Assembly (NCBI GenBank): GCA_017519145.1
Contig: JAFWTA010000022.1
Coordinates: 124,001-188,000, forward strand
Direction of reading: 5' to 3'
Source of the DNA: Ruminococcus sp.
GTDB lineage: Bacteria > Bacillota > Clostridia > Oscillospirales > Ruminococcaceae
Length of the DNA stretch: 64,000 bases
Shown here: piece by piece, positions 25,861 to 34,157 of the stretch
How positions within the stretch are numbered: position 1 is the first letter of the stretch
Layout: each line of letters starts with the position of its first letter
The notes under the pieces: generated by a model
Seen by the model: the letters and a program-made list of their open reading frames with translations, nothing else
Database searches by the model: none
What the model was told of the DNA's origin: nothing
Made by a program: the position numbers and the translations under genes

Positions 25861-27938
25861 TTCTTCAGCTCTCTTTCATAGCCGCAGCCCTCGTTCTCGC
25901 ACACCAGCTTTCCCGATTTTCCGCCCTTCATGAACAGGCTTTTGCCGCACTGAGGACATATCTCCTTGGTGGGTACGTTCCATGTCATGAAGCTGCAGTC
26001 CGGGAAGCCCTCACAGCCGTAAAAGCTTCTGCCCTTCTTGGACTTTTTAAGCAGCATTTTCTTTCCGCAGCGCGGACAGTTTCCGTCCGCCTCTGTTACT
26101 ATCTTCTTTGTGTTCTTGCACTCGGGGAAGCCCGGGCAGGCAAGGAATTTGCCGAACTTGCTGTACTTTATCACCATGTTCCTGCCGCACAGCTCGCATA
26201 CTACGTCGGTCTCCTCGTCGGGTACCTTCACGCGCTTGCCGTCCATTGCCTCCTCTGCCTTTTTAAGGGTCTGTGAGAAGTCGTCGTAGAACTCGTGAAG
26301 TGTGCTTACCCAGTTCTTTTCGCCGTGCTCAACCTCATCGAGATTGTTCTCCATCTCGGCGGTGAACTTGGCGTCTACTATCTTCTTGAAGTGATCCTTC
26401 ATAAGCTCCGTGATGACCTCGCCAAGATTTGTGGGCTTCAATGCCTTGCCCTCATGCTCGACATAGCGGCGTGAGGTTATTGTGGTTATGGTCGGAGCGT
26501 AGGTACTCGGTCTGCCGATGCCGTTCTCCTCAAGCGCCTTGATGAGGGAAGCTTCTGTATATCGCGGAGGGGGCTGTGTGAAGTGCTGGTTGCCCGCAAT
26601 GGACTTCAGCTTCAGCTTATCCTCTGCTTTCAGCTCGGGAAGCATCTTCTTTGAGCCGTCCTCGGAATCGCTTGACTCAACGTAAAGTGCCATAAATCCG
26701 TCAAACTTAACGGAGTAGCCCGATGCCCTGAATGTGCAGCCCTTTGCATCTATATCCGCGGATACCGTATCCAGCAGTGCGTTTGCCATCTGGCTGGCGA
26801 TAAAGCGCTCCCATATGAGCTTGTAAAGCTTGTACTGGTCGGAGCTGAGGCTGGACTTTACTCTCTCGGGCGTAAGCTCGGGAGTTGAGGGACGTATCGC
26901 TTCATGGGCGTCCTGTGCGTTGCTCTTTGTCTTGAAGTTTCTCGGCTCGGGGGGCAGGTAGTCCTTGCCGTAGACCGTTCCGATATAATCAGCGGCAGCC
27001 TTCTTCGCCTCGTCGGAAATTCGCAGGCTGTCCGTTCTCATGTATGTGATAAGACCTACTGCACCTACTCCCTGTACGTCAACACCTTCGTAAAGCTCCT
27101 GCGCTGCCTTCATGGTGCGCTTTGCACTGAAGCTGAGCTTTCTGGATGCCTCCTGCTGGAGAGTTGATGTGATGAATGGCGGTGCAGGCTGTTTCTTGGT
27201 GACCCTTTTCTTCACCGACTTTACTACATACTCGGCATTCTCGAGTCTTGCAAGAAGTCCGTCTGCCTCTGCCTGATTTGGTATCTCAAGCTTTTCGCCG
27301 TCTACTGCCACCAATGCGGCGTCGAACACCTTTCTCGATGAGGGAGCGGTGAACTTGGCGTCTATGGACCAGTACTCCTTGGGGACAAATGCCCTTATCT
27401 CGTTCTCGCGGTCAACTACAAGACGTACCGCTACGGACTGCACTCTGCCTGCGGAGAGTCCTCTCTTGACCTTTTTCCACAGGAAAGGACTAAGCTCATA
27501 GCCCACAAGTCGGTCAAGGATACGCCTTGCCTGCTGGGCATTGACCAGATCCACATCTATCTTGTGCGGATTGCTCATTCCGTTCTTTACGCCTGTCTTG
27601 GTGATCTCGTTGAAAGCCACTCGGTTGTTCTCGTTCATATCCAGCTTGAGCATCTGCGCGATATGCCACGAAATTGCCTCTCCCTCACGATCGGGGTCGG
27701 TTGCGAGATATACTTTTTCGCACTTCTTGGCACGCTTTTTCAGCTCCCTGATAACATCTTCCTTGCCCTTCATATCTGTGTACTGAGGCTTGAAGTCGTT
27801 ATCCTTGTCCACTCCCATCTTTGACTTGGGAAGGTCGCGGACATGACCCATGGAGGCTATGACCTCATATCCCGGTCCGAGATATTTCTGGATAGTTTTT
27901 GCCTTTGCAGGCGACTCTACTATGACTAAATCTGACAT
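25857..27938 (-). CDS. topA: DNA topoisomerase I
   Basis: 693 aa. The TOPRIM domain begins LVIVESPAKAKTIQKYLG (4-21) with YLATDPDREGEAISWH (about 75-90). The active-site Tyr is in GLITYMRTDS (about 296-305). Three C4 zinc-finger modules end the protein: CELCG...CPGFPEC, CPRCG...CEGFPDC and CPQCG...CENEGC. It relaxes negative supercoils. dprA precedes it by 12 bases and trmFO overlaps its end. Confidence 0.98.
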   Translation of the reverse strand: MSDLVIVESPAKAKTIQKYLGPGYEVIASMGHVRDLPKSKMGVDKDNDFKPQYTDMKGKEDVIRELKKRAKKCEKVYLATDPDREGEAISWHIAQMLKLDMNENNRVAFNEITKTGVKNGMSNPHKIDVDLVNAQQARRILDRLVGYELSPFLWKKVKRGLSAGRVQSVAVRLVVDRENEIRAFVPKEYWSIDAKFTAPSSRKVFDAALVAVDGEKLEIPNQAEADGLLARLENAEYVVKSVKKRVTKKQPAPPFITSTLQQEASRKLSFSAKRTMKAAQELYEGVDVQGVGAVGLITYMRTDSLRISDEAKKAAADYIGTVYGKDYLPPEPRNFKTKSNAQDAHEAIRPSTPELTPERVKSSLSSDQYKLYKLIWERFIASQMANALLDTVSADIDAKGCTFRASGYSVKFDGFMALYVESSDSEDGSKKMLPELKAEDKLKLKSIAGNQHFTQPPPRYTEASLIKALEENGIGRPSTYAPTITTITSRRYVEHEGKALKPTNLGEVITELMKDHFKKIVDAKFTAEMENNLDEVEHGEKNWVSTLHEFYDDFSQTLKKAEEAMDGKRVKVPDEETDVVCELCGRNMVIKYSKFGKFLACPGFPECKNTKKIVTEADGNCPRCGKKMLLKKSKKGRSFYGCEGFPDCSFMTWNVPTKEICPQCGKSLFMKGGKSGKLVCENEGCGYERELKK

Positions 27939-27950
27939 TGATTTATCCCC

Positions 27951-29171
27951 TTATCTGATAAGTTCAAACATTTTTCCGGGAAGTGAACGCACTGTCCCGA
28001 ATATTTCAAGCTCCGTAAGCTCTGTCATAAGCTCGGAGGTATCGAGCCCGAGTCTCTGGGCAAGCTCGTCTGCGTGGAGCGGTCCCTCCGACAGCTCCAT
28101 GGCAATCCGCCTCTGACTTTCCGACAGTTCGTCGGACAGCTCAGGCTGCTCTGTACTCACGGCTGTTTCCTTTTTTACATCATCTATGCCGTTCATCACC
28201 CTCATGAAGTCTTTCAACTCATCGGCTGAGGGCTCGCGGCGTTCACCGAACACTTCTGCTCCCCTTCTGACGGCAGAAGTCTCCGCTGACTGTTTCTTCT
28301 TTCCCGTTATGCAGTCCATAACGTCGGAGGCATCATACATCGGCAGTGCTCCGTCGCGGAGAAGCTTCACATTGCCCGCAAACTCTCCGCTGAATATGTC
28401 CGCAGGAGGCAGACACAGTACCTCACGCCCCTGTCCTGCCGCAAGATTGGCAGTTATGAGCGAGCCGCTCTTGGCTCCTGCCTGAAATACCACCGCAGCT
28501 GCTCCCAGCGCCGCAAGTATCCTGTTGCGCTTGGGGAAGTTGGGCGAATTGGGCGGTGTTCCGGGCGGAAATTCAGATATGAACACTCCGCCTGCCGCAA
28601 GGATCGTATCTCTGTACTGGAAATTGGGCTTGGGATAGTCCACATCAACACCGCAGCCCATTACGCAGACGGTGGGTCTGCCAATGTCTGCCGCAGCCAT
28701 ATGTGATGCAAGGTCAATACCTACCGCAAAGCCGCTGATTATTACGGCTCCCCTTGCCGAAAGCTCGGAGCATATCTCCTTTGCCGCTTTCAGACTGTAT
28801 GGCGTTGCTTTTCTCGTGCCCACGGAGGTAACTGTCAGCTCCGTTTTAAGGCAGGAGATGTTTCCTTTATAATAGAGCAGCGACGGCGGATTGTAGATGT
28901 GCTTCAGCTGCTCGGGATAATCGGGGTCTGTAAATGCAGCAGCTCCGATACCGCGCTTTGCACAGTTTGCAAGAAATATCTCGGCATTCCGCAGAGGTAT
29001 GGCGTTGACATTCTTCCGCTCGCTCTCATTCAGACTGACTATGCCGCTGTCGGAAGTAAGGGAGATGTATGCCTTCTCCGCTGTGCGGAAGAAGCTCATG
29101 ACCTCCCAGATACGGTGATTGCCCGTTCCGAAGACCATATTCAGCCAGAGCCAGTATTTTGTTTCCTCCAT
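27951..29171 (-). CDS. dprA: DNA-processing protein DprA
   Basis: 406 aa. The Rossmann-like core is visible in TVTSVGTRKATPYSL, VISGFAVGIDLASHMAA, TVCVMGCGVDVDYP, ISEFPPGTPP, FPKRNRILAALGAAAVVFQA and SGSLITANLAAGQGREV. The C-terminal 70 residues form a winged-helix-like domain (ADELAQRLGLDTSELMTELT). DprA loads RecA on incoming single strands in transformation, but the gene is kept in many non-competent bacteria. GGAGG precedes the ATG; it heads the dprA-topA-trmFO series. Confidence 0.96.
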   Translation of the reverse strand: MEETKYWLWLNMVFGTGNHRIWEVMSFFRTAEKAYISLTSDSGIVSLNESERKNVNAIPLRNAEIFLANCAKRGIGAAAFTDPDYPEQLKHIYNPPSLLYYKGNISCLKTELTVTSVGTRKATPYSLKAAKEICSELSARGAVIISGFAVGIDLASHMAAADIGRPTVCVMGCGVDVDYPKPNFQYRDTILAAGGVFISEFPPGTPPNSPNFPKRNRILAALGAAAVVFQAGAKSGSLITANLAAGQGREVLCLPPADIFSGEFAGNVKLLRDGALPMYDASDVMDCITGKKKQSAETSAVRRGAEVFGERREPSADELKDFMRVMNGIDDVKKETAVSTEQPELSDELSESQRRIAMELSEGPLHADELAQRLGLDTSELMTELTELEIFGTVRSLPGKMFELIR

Positions 29172-29192
29172 AGTCAGCCCTCCTTTTCGGAC

Positions 29193-29981
29193 TTATCGTT
29201 TCAGCTCCCACATGAGTATCCCCGCAGCCATTGCCGCGTTGAGGGAGTTGATGTTTCCGTGCATGGGTATTATGACCCGTCGTGTACAGCGCTGTGCGAT
29301 ATCCGCCGGCAGTCCGTTGCCCTCGTTGCCGATGAACACTGCCTGTGTGCCGGTAAAATCACATCCCGTTACAGGTACCGCGTCCTTGTCGATGACCGCA
29401 GCTGATGTAACGGCGCCCTTTCCGTGAAGCTGCTCAAATAGAGCGTCGGCGTCATTTTCAACGGCTATTGCCATCCTGAACACCGAACCCATGGTAGAAC
29501 GTATAACCTTGGGACTGTACAGGTCGCAGCTGCCCGACATTATCACTCCGTCAATGCCCAGTGCATCTGCGGTCCTTATCATCATGCCCACGTTGCCCGG
29601 GTCCTGAAGTCCGAACAGCACAAGGTACTTACCATTCTCGCGGACTATGCTCTCCGCTGTCCTCCGAAGGGGAATCCTGCATATTGCAAAGACTCCCTGT
29701 GTGCTCTCCGTAGAGGCTATCCTGTTTCCAAGCTCATTTGAAATGACAATTGTCCTTGTATCTCTCAAATCAGCCTGTAAAAGCTCATCGCCCCAGCGCT
29801 CCGCCGCCTTCTCGGTCAGTATGAGCCGGGTTATGCCGCTGTCCTCTTTAAGAGCGTCCTCCGCTATTCTGAGCCCCTCCAACACGAATAAGCCGTACTG
29901 AAGCCTTTCTTTTTTCGATGAGGAAAGCTTCTGATACAGCTTGATGGTGGGATTATCTTTAGAGGTTATAATATTATCCAA
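29193..29981 (-). CDS. TrmH/SpoU family RNA 2'-O-methyltransferase
   Basis: 262 aa from a TTG 11 bases behind GGAGG. The frame is open to an ATG at 30020, but that one lies against a GC hairpin (30028-30046) without a ribosome site. The N-terminal substrate domain starts ITSKDNPTIKLYQKLSSSKK. The SPOUT knot is clear: LFGLQDPGNVGMMIRTADAL, GIDGVIMSGSCDLYSPKVIR and VFIGNEGNGLPADI. The end NSLNAAMAAGILMWE is the third motif. It likely methylates rRNA or tRNA ribose; the target is not known. It follows the infC-rpmI-rplT terminator. Confidence 0.92.
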   Translation of the reverse strand: MDNIITSKDNPTIKLYQKLSSSKKERLQYGLFVLEGLRIAEDALKEDSGITRLILTEKAAERWGDELLQADLRDTRTIVISNELGNRIASTESTQGVFAICRIPLRRTAESIVRENGKYLVLFGLQDPGNVGMMIRTADALGIDGVIMSGSCDLYSPKVIRSTMGSVFRMAIAVENDADALFEQLHGKGAVTSAAVIDKDAVPVTGCDFTGTQAVFIGNEGNGLPADIAQRCTRRVIIPMHGNINSLNAAMAAGILMWELKR

Positions 29982-30053
29982 TACTACACGCACCTCCGTT
30001 ATAACTTGGTGAGACTTCATGCAGCAGGCGGAGTCTTCCCCCGCCTCCTACAA

Positions 30054-30087
30054 GAAAACACGCTCTTTGTAAAAGGAGCGTGTTTTT
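30054..30087 (-). terminator. Terminator of infC-rpmI-rplT
   Basis: Stem AAAACACGCTC/GAGCGTGTTTT (11 bp) with a 10-base loop, followed on the minus strand by TTTTCTT. Confidence 0.85.
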
Positions 30088-30095
30088 AATTGCAA

Positions 30096-30449
30096 TTAAA
30101 GAGCAGCCTTTGCCTTGTCAGCGATAGCTGTGAAGCCTGCTGCATCGTTGATAGCGATCTCGCTGAGCATCTTTCTGTTGAGAGAGATACCAGCCTTCTT
30201 GCAGCCGTTCATGAATGTTGAGTAGTTCATGCCGTTGAGCTTAGCAGCTGCGGAGATTCTTGTGATCCAGAGCTGTCTGAACTGTCTCTTCTTCTGCTTT
30301 CTTCCGATATATGCGTAGTTGCCTGACTTCATTACGGCCTGCTTAGCCATCTTGAAGTGCTTGCTCTTTGCGCCCCAGTAGCCCTTAGCAAGCTTTAAAG
30401 TCTTGTTTCTTCTCTTACGAGTCATCATTGCACCTTTAATACGTGCCAT
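30096..30449 (-). CDS. rplT: 50S ribosomal protein bL20
   Basis: 117 aa, very basic. It opens [20 protein letters not shown] and continues [20 protein letters not shown], the L20 signature, then [21 protein letters not shown]20 is an early 50S assembly protein and in Firmicutes represses its own operon through a leader upstream of infC. GGAGG precedes the ATG. It is the last gene of infC-rpmI-rplT. Confidence 0.98.
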   Translation of the reverse strand: MARIKGAMMTRKRRNKTLKLAKGYWGAKSKHFKMAKQAVMKSGNYAYIGRKQKKRQFRQLWITRISAAAKLNGMNYSTFMNGCKKAGISLNRKMLSEIAINDAAGFTAIADKAKAAL

Positions 30450-30522
30450 AGTCTTTTACCTCCAAAATTAAAATTACGGGAATTGCGCTCAGTACCATGC
30501 GGAATATCTTTTCCGCTTCCGA

Positions 30523-30726
30523 TTACATATAAGGAACGAGCTTCTTGATTGTAGGTGCGTTTGTGCAGTCTGCTACACCTGCGTTACGAGCGATTCTCTT
30601 GCGCTTAGTGTCCTTCTGAGTAAGTCTGTGTCTCTTGTTGGTGTGCTGGTACTTTACCTTACCGCTTCCTGTAATCTTAAAACGCTTCTTAGCGCCCGAG
30701 TGAGTTTTAACCTTTACCTTTGCCAT
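30523..30726 (-). CDS. rpmI: 50S ribosomal protein bL35
   Basis: 67 aa, basic: [20 protein letters not shown], then [17 protein letters not shown] and a C-terminal LVPYM. Normal size and position between infC and rplT. Confidence 0.98.
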   Translation of the reverse strand: MAKVKVKTHSGAKKRFKITGSGKVKYQHTNKRHRLTQKDTKRKRIARNAGVADCTNAPTIKKLVPYM

Positions 30727-30740
30727 TATATGATCCTCCC

Positions 30741-31259
30741 TTACTTAGCGGCCTTGGGCGAAACGAACATTACTATGCTGCGTCCCTCCATCTTAGCCGG
30801 CTTATCCACAGTGCCTGCCGCAGAAACTGCTTCCTTGAAGCGATCAAGCAGCTCGCTTCCAAGTTCCGGATGTGCAATAGCTCTCTTACGGAATCTTACC
30901 GACACCTTGAGCTTATCGCCGCCCTGTAAAAATTTGACAGCCTGATTTACCTTCGTCTCGAAGTCATGTGTATCTATTGTGGAGAACATTCTGATCTCCT
31001 TGATAGCAACGACTTTCTGATTTTTCCTTGCTTCCTTCTCACGCTTAGCCTGCTCAAAGCAATACTTTCCGTAGTCCATGATACGGCACACGGGCGGTGT
31101 TGCCTGCGGAGCGATCTTAACGAGATCCAGATCCTTGTCGAAGGCTATCTGCTGAGCCTCTTTGGCGGATAAAACGCCAAGCTTTTTACCGTCAGCGTCG
31201 ATTACGAGTACTTCCTTGTCTCTTATCTCTTCGTTGATCTGCAGTTCCTGTTTGCTAAT
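30741..31259 (-). CDS. infC: Translation initiation factor IF-3, probable AUU start
   Basis: Family boundaries place the start at [17 protein letters not shown]. The codon there is ATT (31259), 9 bases behind GGAGG (31269-31273); an in-frame TTG at 31265 is only 3 bases from it. infC of E. coli and some bacilli is known to use AUU, so that IF-3 can discriminate against its own start codon. The product is 172 aa with both IF-3 domains: [20 protein letters not shown] and [20 protein letters not shown]. It prevents premature subunit joining. It heads infC-rpmI-rplT behind a long attenuator-type leader. Confidence 0.95.
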   Translation of the reverse strand: MSKQELQINEEIRDKEVLVIDADGKKLGVLSAKEAQQIAFDKDLDLVKIAPQATPPVCRIMDYGKYCFEQAKREKEARKNQKVVAIKEIRMFSTIDTHDFETKVNQAVKFLQGGDKLKVSVRFRKRAIAHPELGSELLDRFKEAVSAAGTVDKPAKMEGRSIVMFVSPKAAK

Positions 31260-31284
31260 AGTCAAGCACCTCCAAGCAATATAA

Positions 31285-31322
31285 TTTAAAAACAAAAATG
31301 AGTGCAGAAATTATCCGCACTC
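31285..31322 (-). terminator. Leader terminator (attenuator) upstream of infC
   Basis: On the minus strand GAGTGCGGA pairs with TCTGCACTC (9 bp with one G-U), loop TAATT, followed by ATTTTTGTTTTT. It lies inside the infC leader before the ribosome binding site, so it must be read through for expression. Confidence 0.85.
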
Positions 31323-31433
31323 ACCAATACACACTGAATATATCCCCTGCCGCAAGAACAGCAGGATATCCGATACATATTGACCGTTTCAGCTTAGCCC
31401 GACGGTGAGAACGCATAGTTCTGCTTTGTTTAC
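31323..31433 (-). promoter_or_regulatory. infC leader RNA (L20-leader-like)
   Basis: About 110 bases between the promoter and the leader terminator. It includes a long stem ATATCCTGC with GCAGGGGATAT and a run of conserved-looking loops. Firmicutes infC-rpmI-rplT operons are often controlled by an L20-binding leader with a terminator; the layout here agrees. Membership of that RNA family is inference. Confidence 0.6.
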
Positions 31434-31439
31434 TCAAAT

Positions 31440-31468
31440 ATTATACATCACCGCGGGAGATAAGTCAA
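31440..31468 (-). promoter_or_regulatory. infC operon promoter
   Basis: TTGACT (31463-31468) and perfect TATAAT (31440-31445) with a 17-base spacer on the minus strand. Confidence 0.85.
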
Positions 31469-31500
31469 GCGTAACTGTGAAATTCGTGAAAGTGCACAGT

Positions 31501-32163
31501 TCAGCCATCTATAATGCTCTTGATTTTATCCCATATTGCAAATCTCACCTTGTATTTCTTAGGCTTTTTCAGGATATCAAGCTCCCCATCGTCAAAATAC
31601 TCCTCCTCAGCCGACTCGTCCTCGGCAACATCTGCCTCCTCGTCCTCGCTGCCGCACGCCGCGGGAATACACAGAGGCGGATACATGACGCACCACCAGT
31701 TGTGCCCCTCTGCCTTTCCTATTTTAATACGAAGCGCCCTGTACTCCCCCGACGGCATGGTGATGTCTCCGTAAACGCGGTCGGTGAAGTCCGTTGTCTC
31801 AAGCTCCGCAGTAACACTGTCGGTGCAGCCGTGCTCGCGGAGGACGTCCTCGGCAGTATCCTCGATATCGCCGAGGCACTCCTGCACTATGGCTTCCGCC
31901 TCGGAAAGGTCGGACGCTCCGCTGAAATAGCACCTCCGCAGCAGCTCGTCACGGACCAGCAGCTTCAGCCGCTGATCCTCCTCGCTGTCGGAGTTCGCAA
32001 GTATGTGTAGCCGCAGCACCCGTCCGCGAAGCCTGTCCAGTCTGCGCCCGTCCCGTATAATGCTGCCTGCATTTGAAATAAGTATGGCCAGTATAAGTCC
32101 TGCCGCCATGACAGCCGATGTTGTCCTTTTCAATAGTATCACCTCATCGGCTATCATTGGCAT
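31501..32163 (-). CDS. spoIIR: SpoIIR family protein (stage II sporulation protein R)
   Basis: 220 aa. One N-terminal hydrophobic segment (about 14-32) acts as signal or anchor. The SpoIIR signature is RGRVLRLHILANSDSEEDQR (45-64) with LKLLVRDELL after it, and the conserved NWWCVMYPPLC near 153-163. In Bacillus and Clostridium SpoIIR is secreted from the forespore and triggers SpoIIGA to process pro-sigma-E. A low-complexity acidic stretch (EDEEADVAEDESAEEEYFDD) before the C-terminus is extra. It follows ftsH after 11 bases. Cultured Ruminococcus are usually described as non-sporulating, so its role here is open. Confidence 0.9.
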   Translation of the reverse strand: MPMIADEVILLKRTTSAVMAAGLILAILISNAGSIIRDGRRLDRLRGRVLRLHILANSDSEEDQRLKLLVRDELLRRCYFSGASDLSEAEAIVQECLGDIEDTAEDVLREHGCTDSVTAELETTDFTDRVYGDITMPSGEYRALRIKIGKAEGHNWWCVMYPPLCIPAACGSEDEEADVAEDESAEEEYFDDGELDILKKPKKYKVRFAIWDKIKSIIDG

Positions 32164-32174
32164 TTTTTTACGGT

Positions 32175-34007
32175 TTATGCAGTCACCGGCGACTCCCTGC
32201 GGAGTATTTCCATAAACTCCTCTCCTGTGATAGTCTCCCTTTCAAGGAGAAAACGGGCTATCTCATGGAGCTTGGCGATATTGTCGGTGAGTATCTGTAC
32301 CGCCTTGGTGTGGGCATTCCTTACGATGTTGTTGACCTCATCATCTATCTTTGCCGCTGTTTCGGGAGAGCATACAAGCGAGGCGTCTCCGCCGAGGTAG
32401 CGGTTGTTCACGGTCTCAAGAGCTATCATATCGAACTTGCTGCTCATGCCGTAGCGTGTGACCATGGCGCGGGCAAGCTTTGTCGCCTGCTCGATATCAT
32501 TGGAAGCTCCCGAGGTGCAGGTGTTGAAAATCAGCTCCTCTGCCGAGCGTCCGCCCGTCAGTGTGGCTATCTTGCTGAGCGCCTCCTCCTTCGACAGCAG
32601 GAACTTCTCGTTCTCGTCCACCTGCATGGTGTAGCCGAGAGCTCCCGATGTTCTGGGGATTATGGTTATCTTATGTACGGGCGCGGAGTCCTTCTGCATT
32701 GCCGCTACAAGGGCGTGTCCTACCTCGTGATAGGCTATTATCTCCTTCTCCTTCTGGGAAATGACTGCGTTCTTGCGCTGATAGCCTGCTATAACTACCT
32801 CAACGCTTTCCTCAAGGTCGGACTGGTTCACGGCGCTCCTGCCATTCCTTACAGCTCTCAGAGCCGCTTCGTTGACGATGTTGGCAAGCTCGGCGCCTGA
32901 TGCTCCCGCAGTCGCCCTCGCTACGGCGTTGAAGTCGATACCGTCGGTGAGCTTCACCTTTCTCGCGTGTACTTTCAGCACTGCCTCTCTGCCTGCAAGG
33001 TCGGGAAGCTCCACGGGGATACGCCTGTCAAAGCGTCCCGGACGGAGCAGCGCAGGGTCAAGGGACTCGGGACGGTTGGTGGCTGCGAGAATAACTACGC
33101 CCTTTTTGCCGTCAAAGCCGTCCATCTCCGTGAGAAGCTGGTTGAGAGTCTGCTCGCGCTCGTCATTTCCGCCTACCTGTCCGTCGCGCTTCTTGCCGAT
33201 CGTGTCTATCTCGTCGATAAAAACTATGCAGGGAGCCTTTTCCGTTGCCTGACTGAACAGGTCACGGACCTTTGCAGCGCCCATTCCCACAAACATCTCC
33301 ACGAACTCGGAGCCCGATATGGAGAAAAACGGCACCTCAGCCTCACCAGCAACTGCCTGTGCAAGCAGGGTCTTTCCCGTACCGGGAGGTCCAACAAGCA
33401 GTGCTCCCTTGGGGAGATCAGCGCCTATCTCGGCGTACTTGCCCGGATTGTGGAGAAAGTCCACTATCTCAGCCAGCGCTTCCTTTGCTTCGTCCTGTCC
33501 TGCTACGTCAGCAAAGGTCTTTCCCGTCTGCGCCTTTACATATATCTTCGCATTGCTCTTGCCAAAGGACATGGCATTGCCGAGTCCGCCCATGCGCTTG
33601 CCAAGGCTCTTGAAAAGCAGGTTCCAGAGAACAAACAGGAATACCATCGGGATTATCCACCCCAGCAGGAAGCCTCTGAGAGGGCTCTGCTGCTGAAGCT
33701 TGCCTGTGAACTCCACATCTCCGCTCTCATGGAGCCTTGTCACAAGGTCAGCGTCGTCTATGCGGACTGTTGTATACGCCTGCTCTTTACCGTTCTCCTC
33801 AACGGTAAAGTTTATCTCGGTGTCCTCGATCTGCACCTTCCTGACGTTCCCCTCGTCGATGCAGTCAAGGAAAAAACTGTAATCCGCGTCCTTGACGGCT
33901 GCCTGCGTCAGCCTCGGCATGACAAGTACATTGAACACCATCAGCAGAAGCAGACACACGATAATGTATACCGCGTATTGCTTGCGAGGATCCTTCTTTT
34001 CATTCAT
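32175..34007 (-). CDS. ftsH: ATP-dependent zinc metalloprotease FtsH
   Basis: 610 aa from the ATG 9 bases behind GGAG; an ATG three codons upstream is too close to that site. Two transmembrane helices (about 11-30 and 105-125) flank an extracytoplasmic domain. The AAA core has [18 protein letters not shown] (Walker A), [12 protein letters not shown] (Walker B) and the second region of homology [20 protein letters not shown]. The M41 protease site is HEVGH. FtsH degrades membrane and short-lived regulatory proteins. It has its own promoter downstream of the GH9 terminator. Confidence 0.98.
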   Translation of the reverse strand: MNEKKDPRKQYAVYIIVCLLLLMVFNVLVMPRLTQAAVKDADYSFFLDCIDEGNVRKVQIEDTEINFTVEENGKEQAYTTVRIDDADLVTRLHESGDVEFTGKLQQQSPLRGFLLGWIIPMVFLFVLWNLLFKSLGKRMGGLGNAMSFGKSNAKIYVKAQTGKTFADVAGQDEAKEALAEIVDFLHNPGKYAEIGADLPKGALLVGPPGTGKTLLAQAVAGEAEVPFFSISGSEFVEMFVGMGAAKVRDLFSQATEKAPCIVFIDEIDTIGKKRDGQVGGNDEREQTLNQLLTEMDGFDGKKGVVILAATNRPESLDPALLRPGRFDRRIPVELPDLAGREAVLKVHARKVKLTDGIDFNAVARATAGASGAELANIVNEAALRAVRNGRSAVNQSDLEESVEVVIAGYQRKNAVISQKEKEIIAYHEVGHALVAAMQKDSAPVHKITIIPRTSGALGYTMQVDENEKFLLSKEEALSKIATLTGGRSAEELIFNTCTSGASNDIEQATKLARAMVTRYGMSSKFDMIALETVNNRYLGGDASLVCSPETAAKIDDEVNNIVRNAHTKAVQILTDNIAKLHEIARFLLERETITGEEFMEILRRESPVTA

Positions 34008-34036
34008 TATGATCATCTCCTATATCAAGTATGACA

Positions 34037-34065
34037 AAATTATAACATAGTCGATGTGAAAATAC
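34037..34065 (-). promoter_or_regulatory. ftsH promoter
   Basis: TTGTAT (34060-34065) and perfect TATAAT (34037-34042), 17-base spacer, minus strand. Confidence 0.7.
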
Positions 34066-34101
34066 AACAGGTAAATTGTGAGAGAAATGAAAGTTTCGTG
34101 A

Positions 34102-34145
34102 AAAATCAAAAGCAAAGCGGCTGCACATTTCTGTACAGCCGCTTT
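34102..34145 (-). terminator. Terminator of the GH26-GH9 operon
   Basis: Stem AAAGCGGCTG/CAGCCGCTTT (10 bp) with a 12-base loop, then GCTTTTGATTTTT on the minus strand. Confidence 0.85.
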
Positions 34146-34157
34146 CGGTAAATTATA

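Noticed and set aside
31471..31500. Inverted repeat AACTGTG/CACAGTT after spoIIR as a terminator
   Set aside because: Seven-base stem with a large loop and no U-run; it may be incidental next to the infC promoter.
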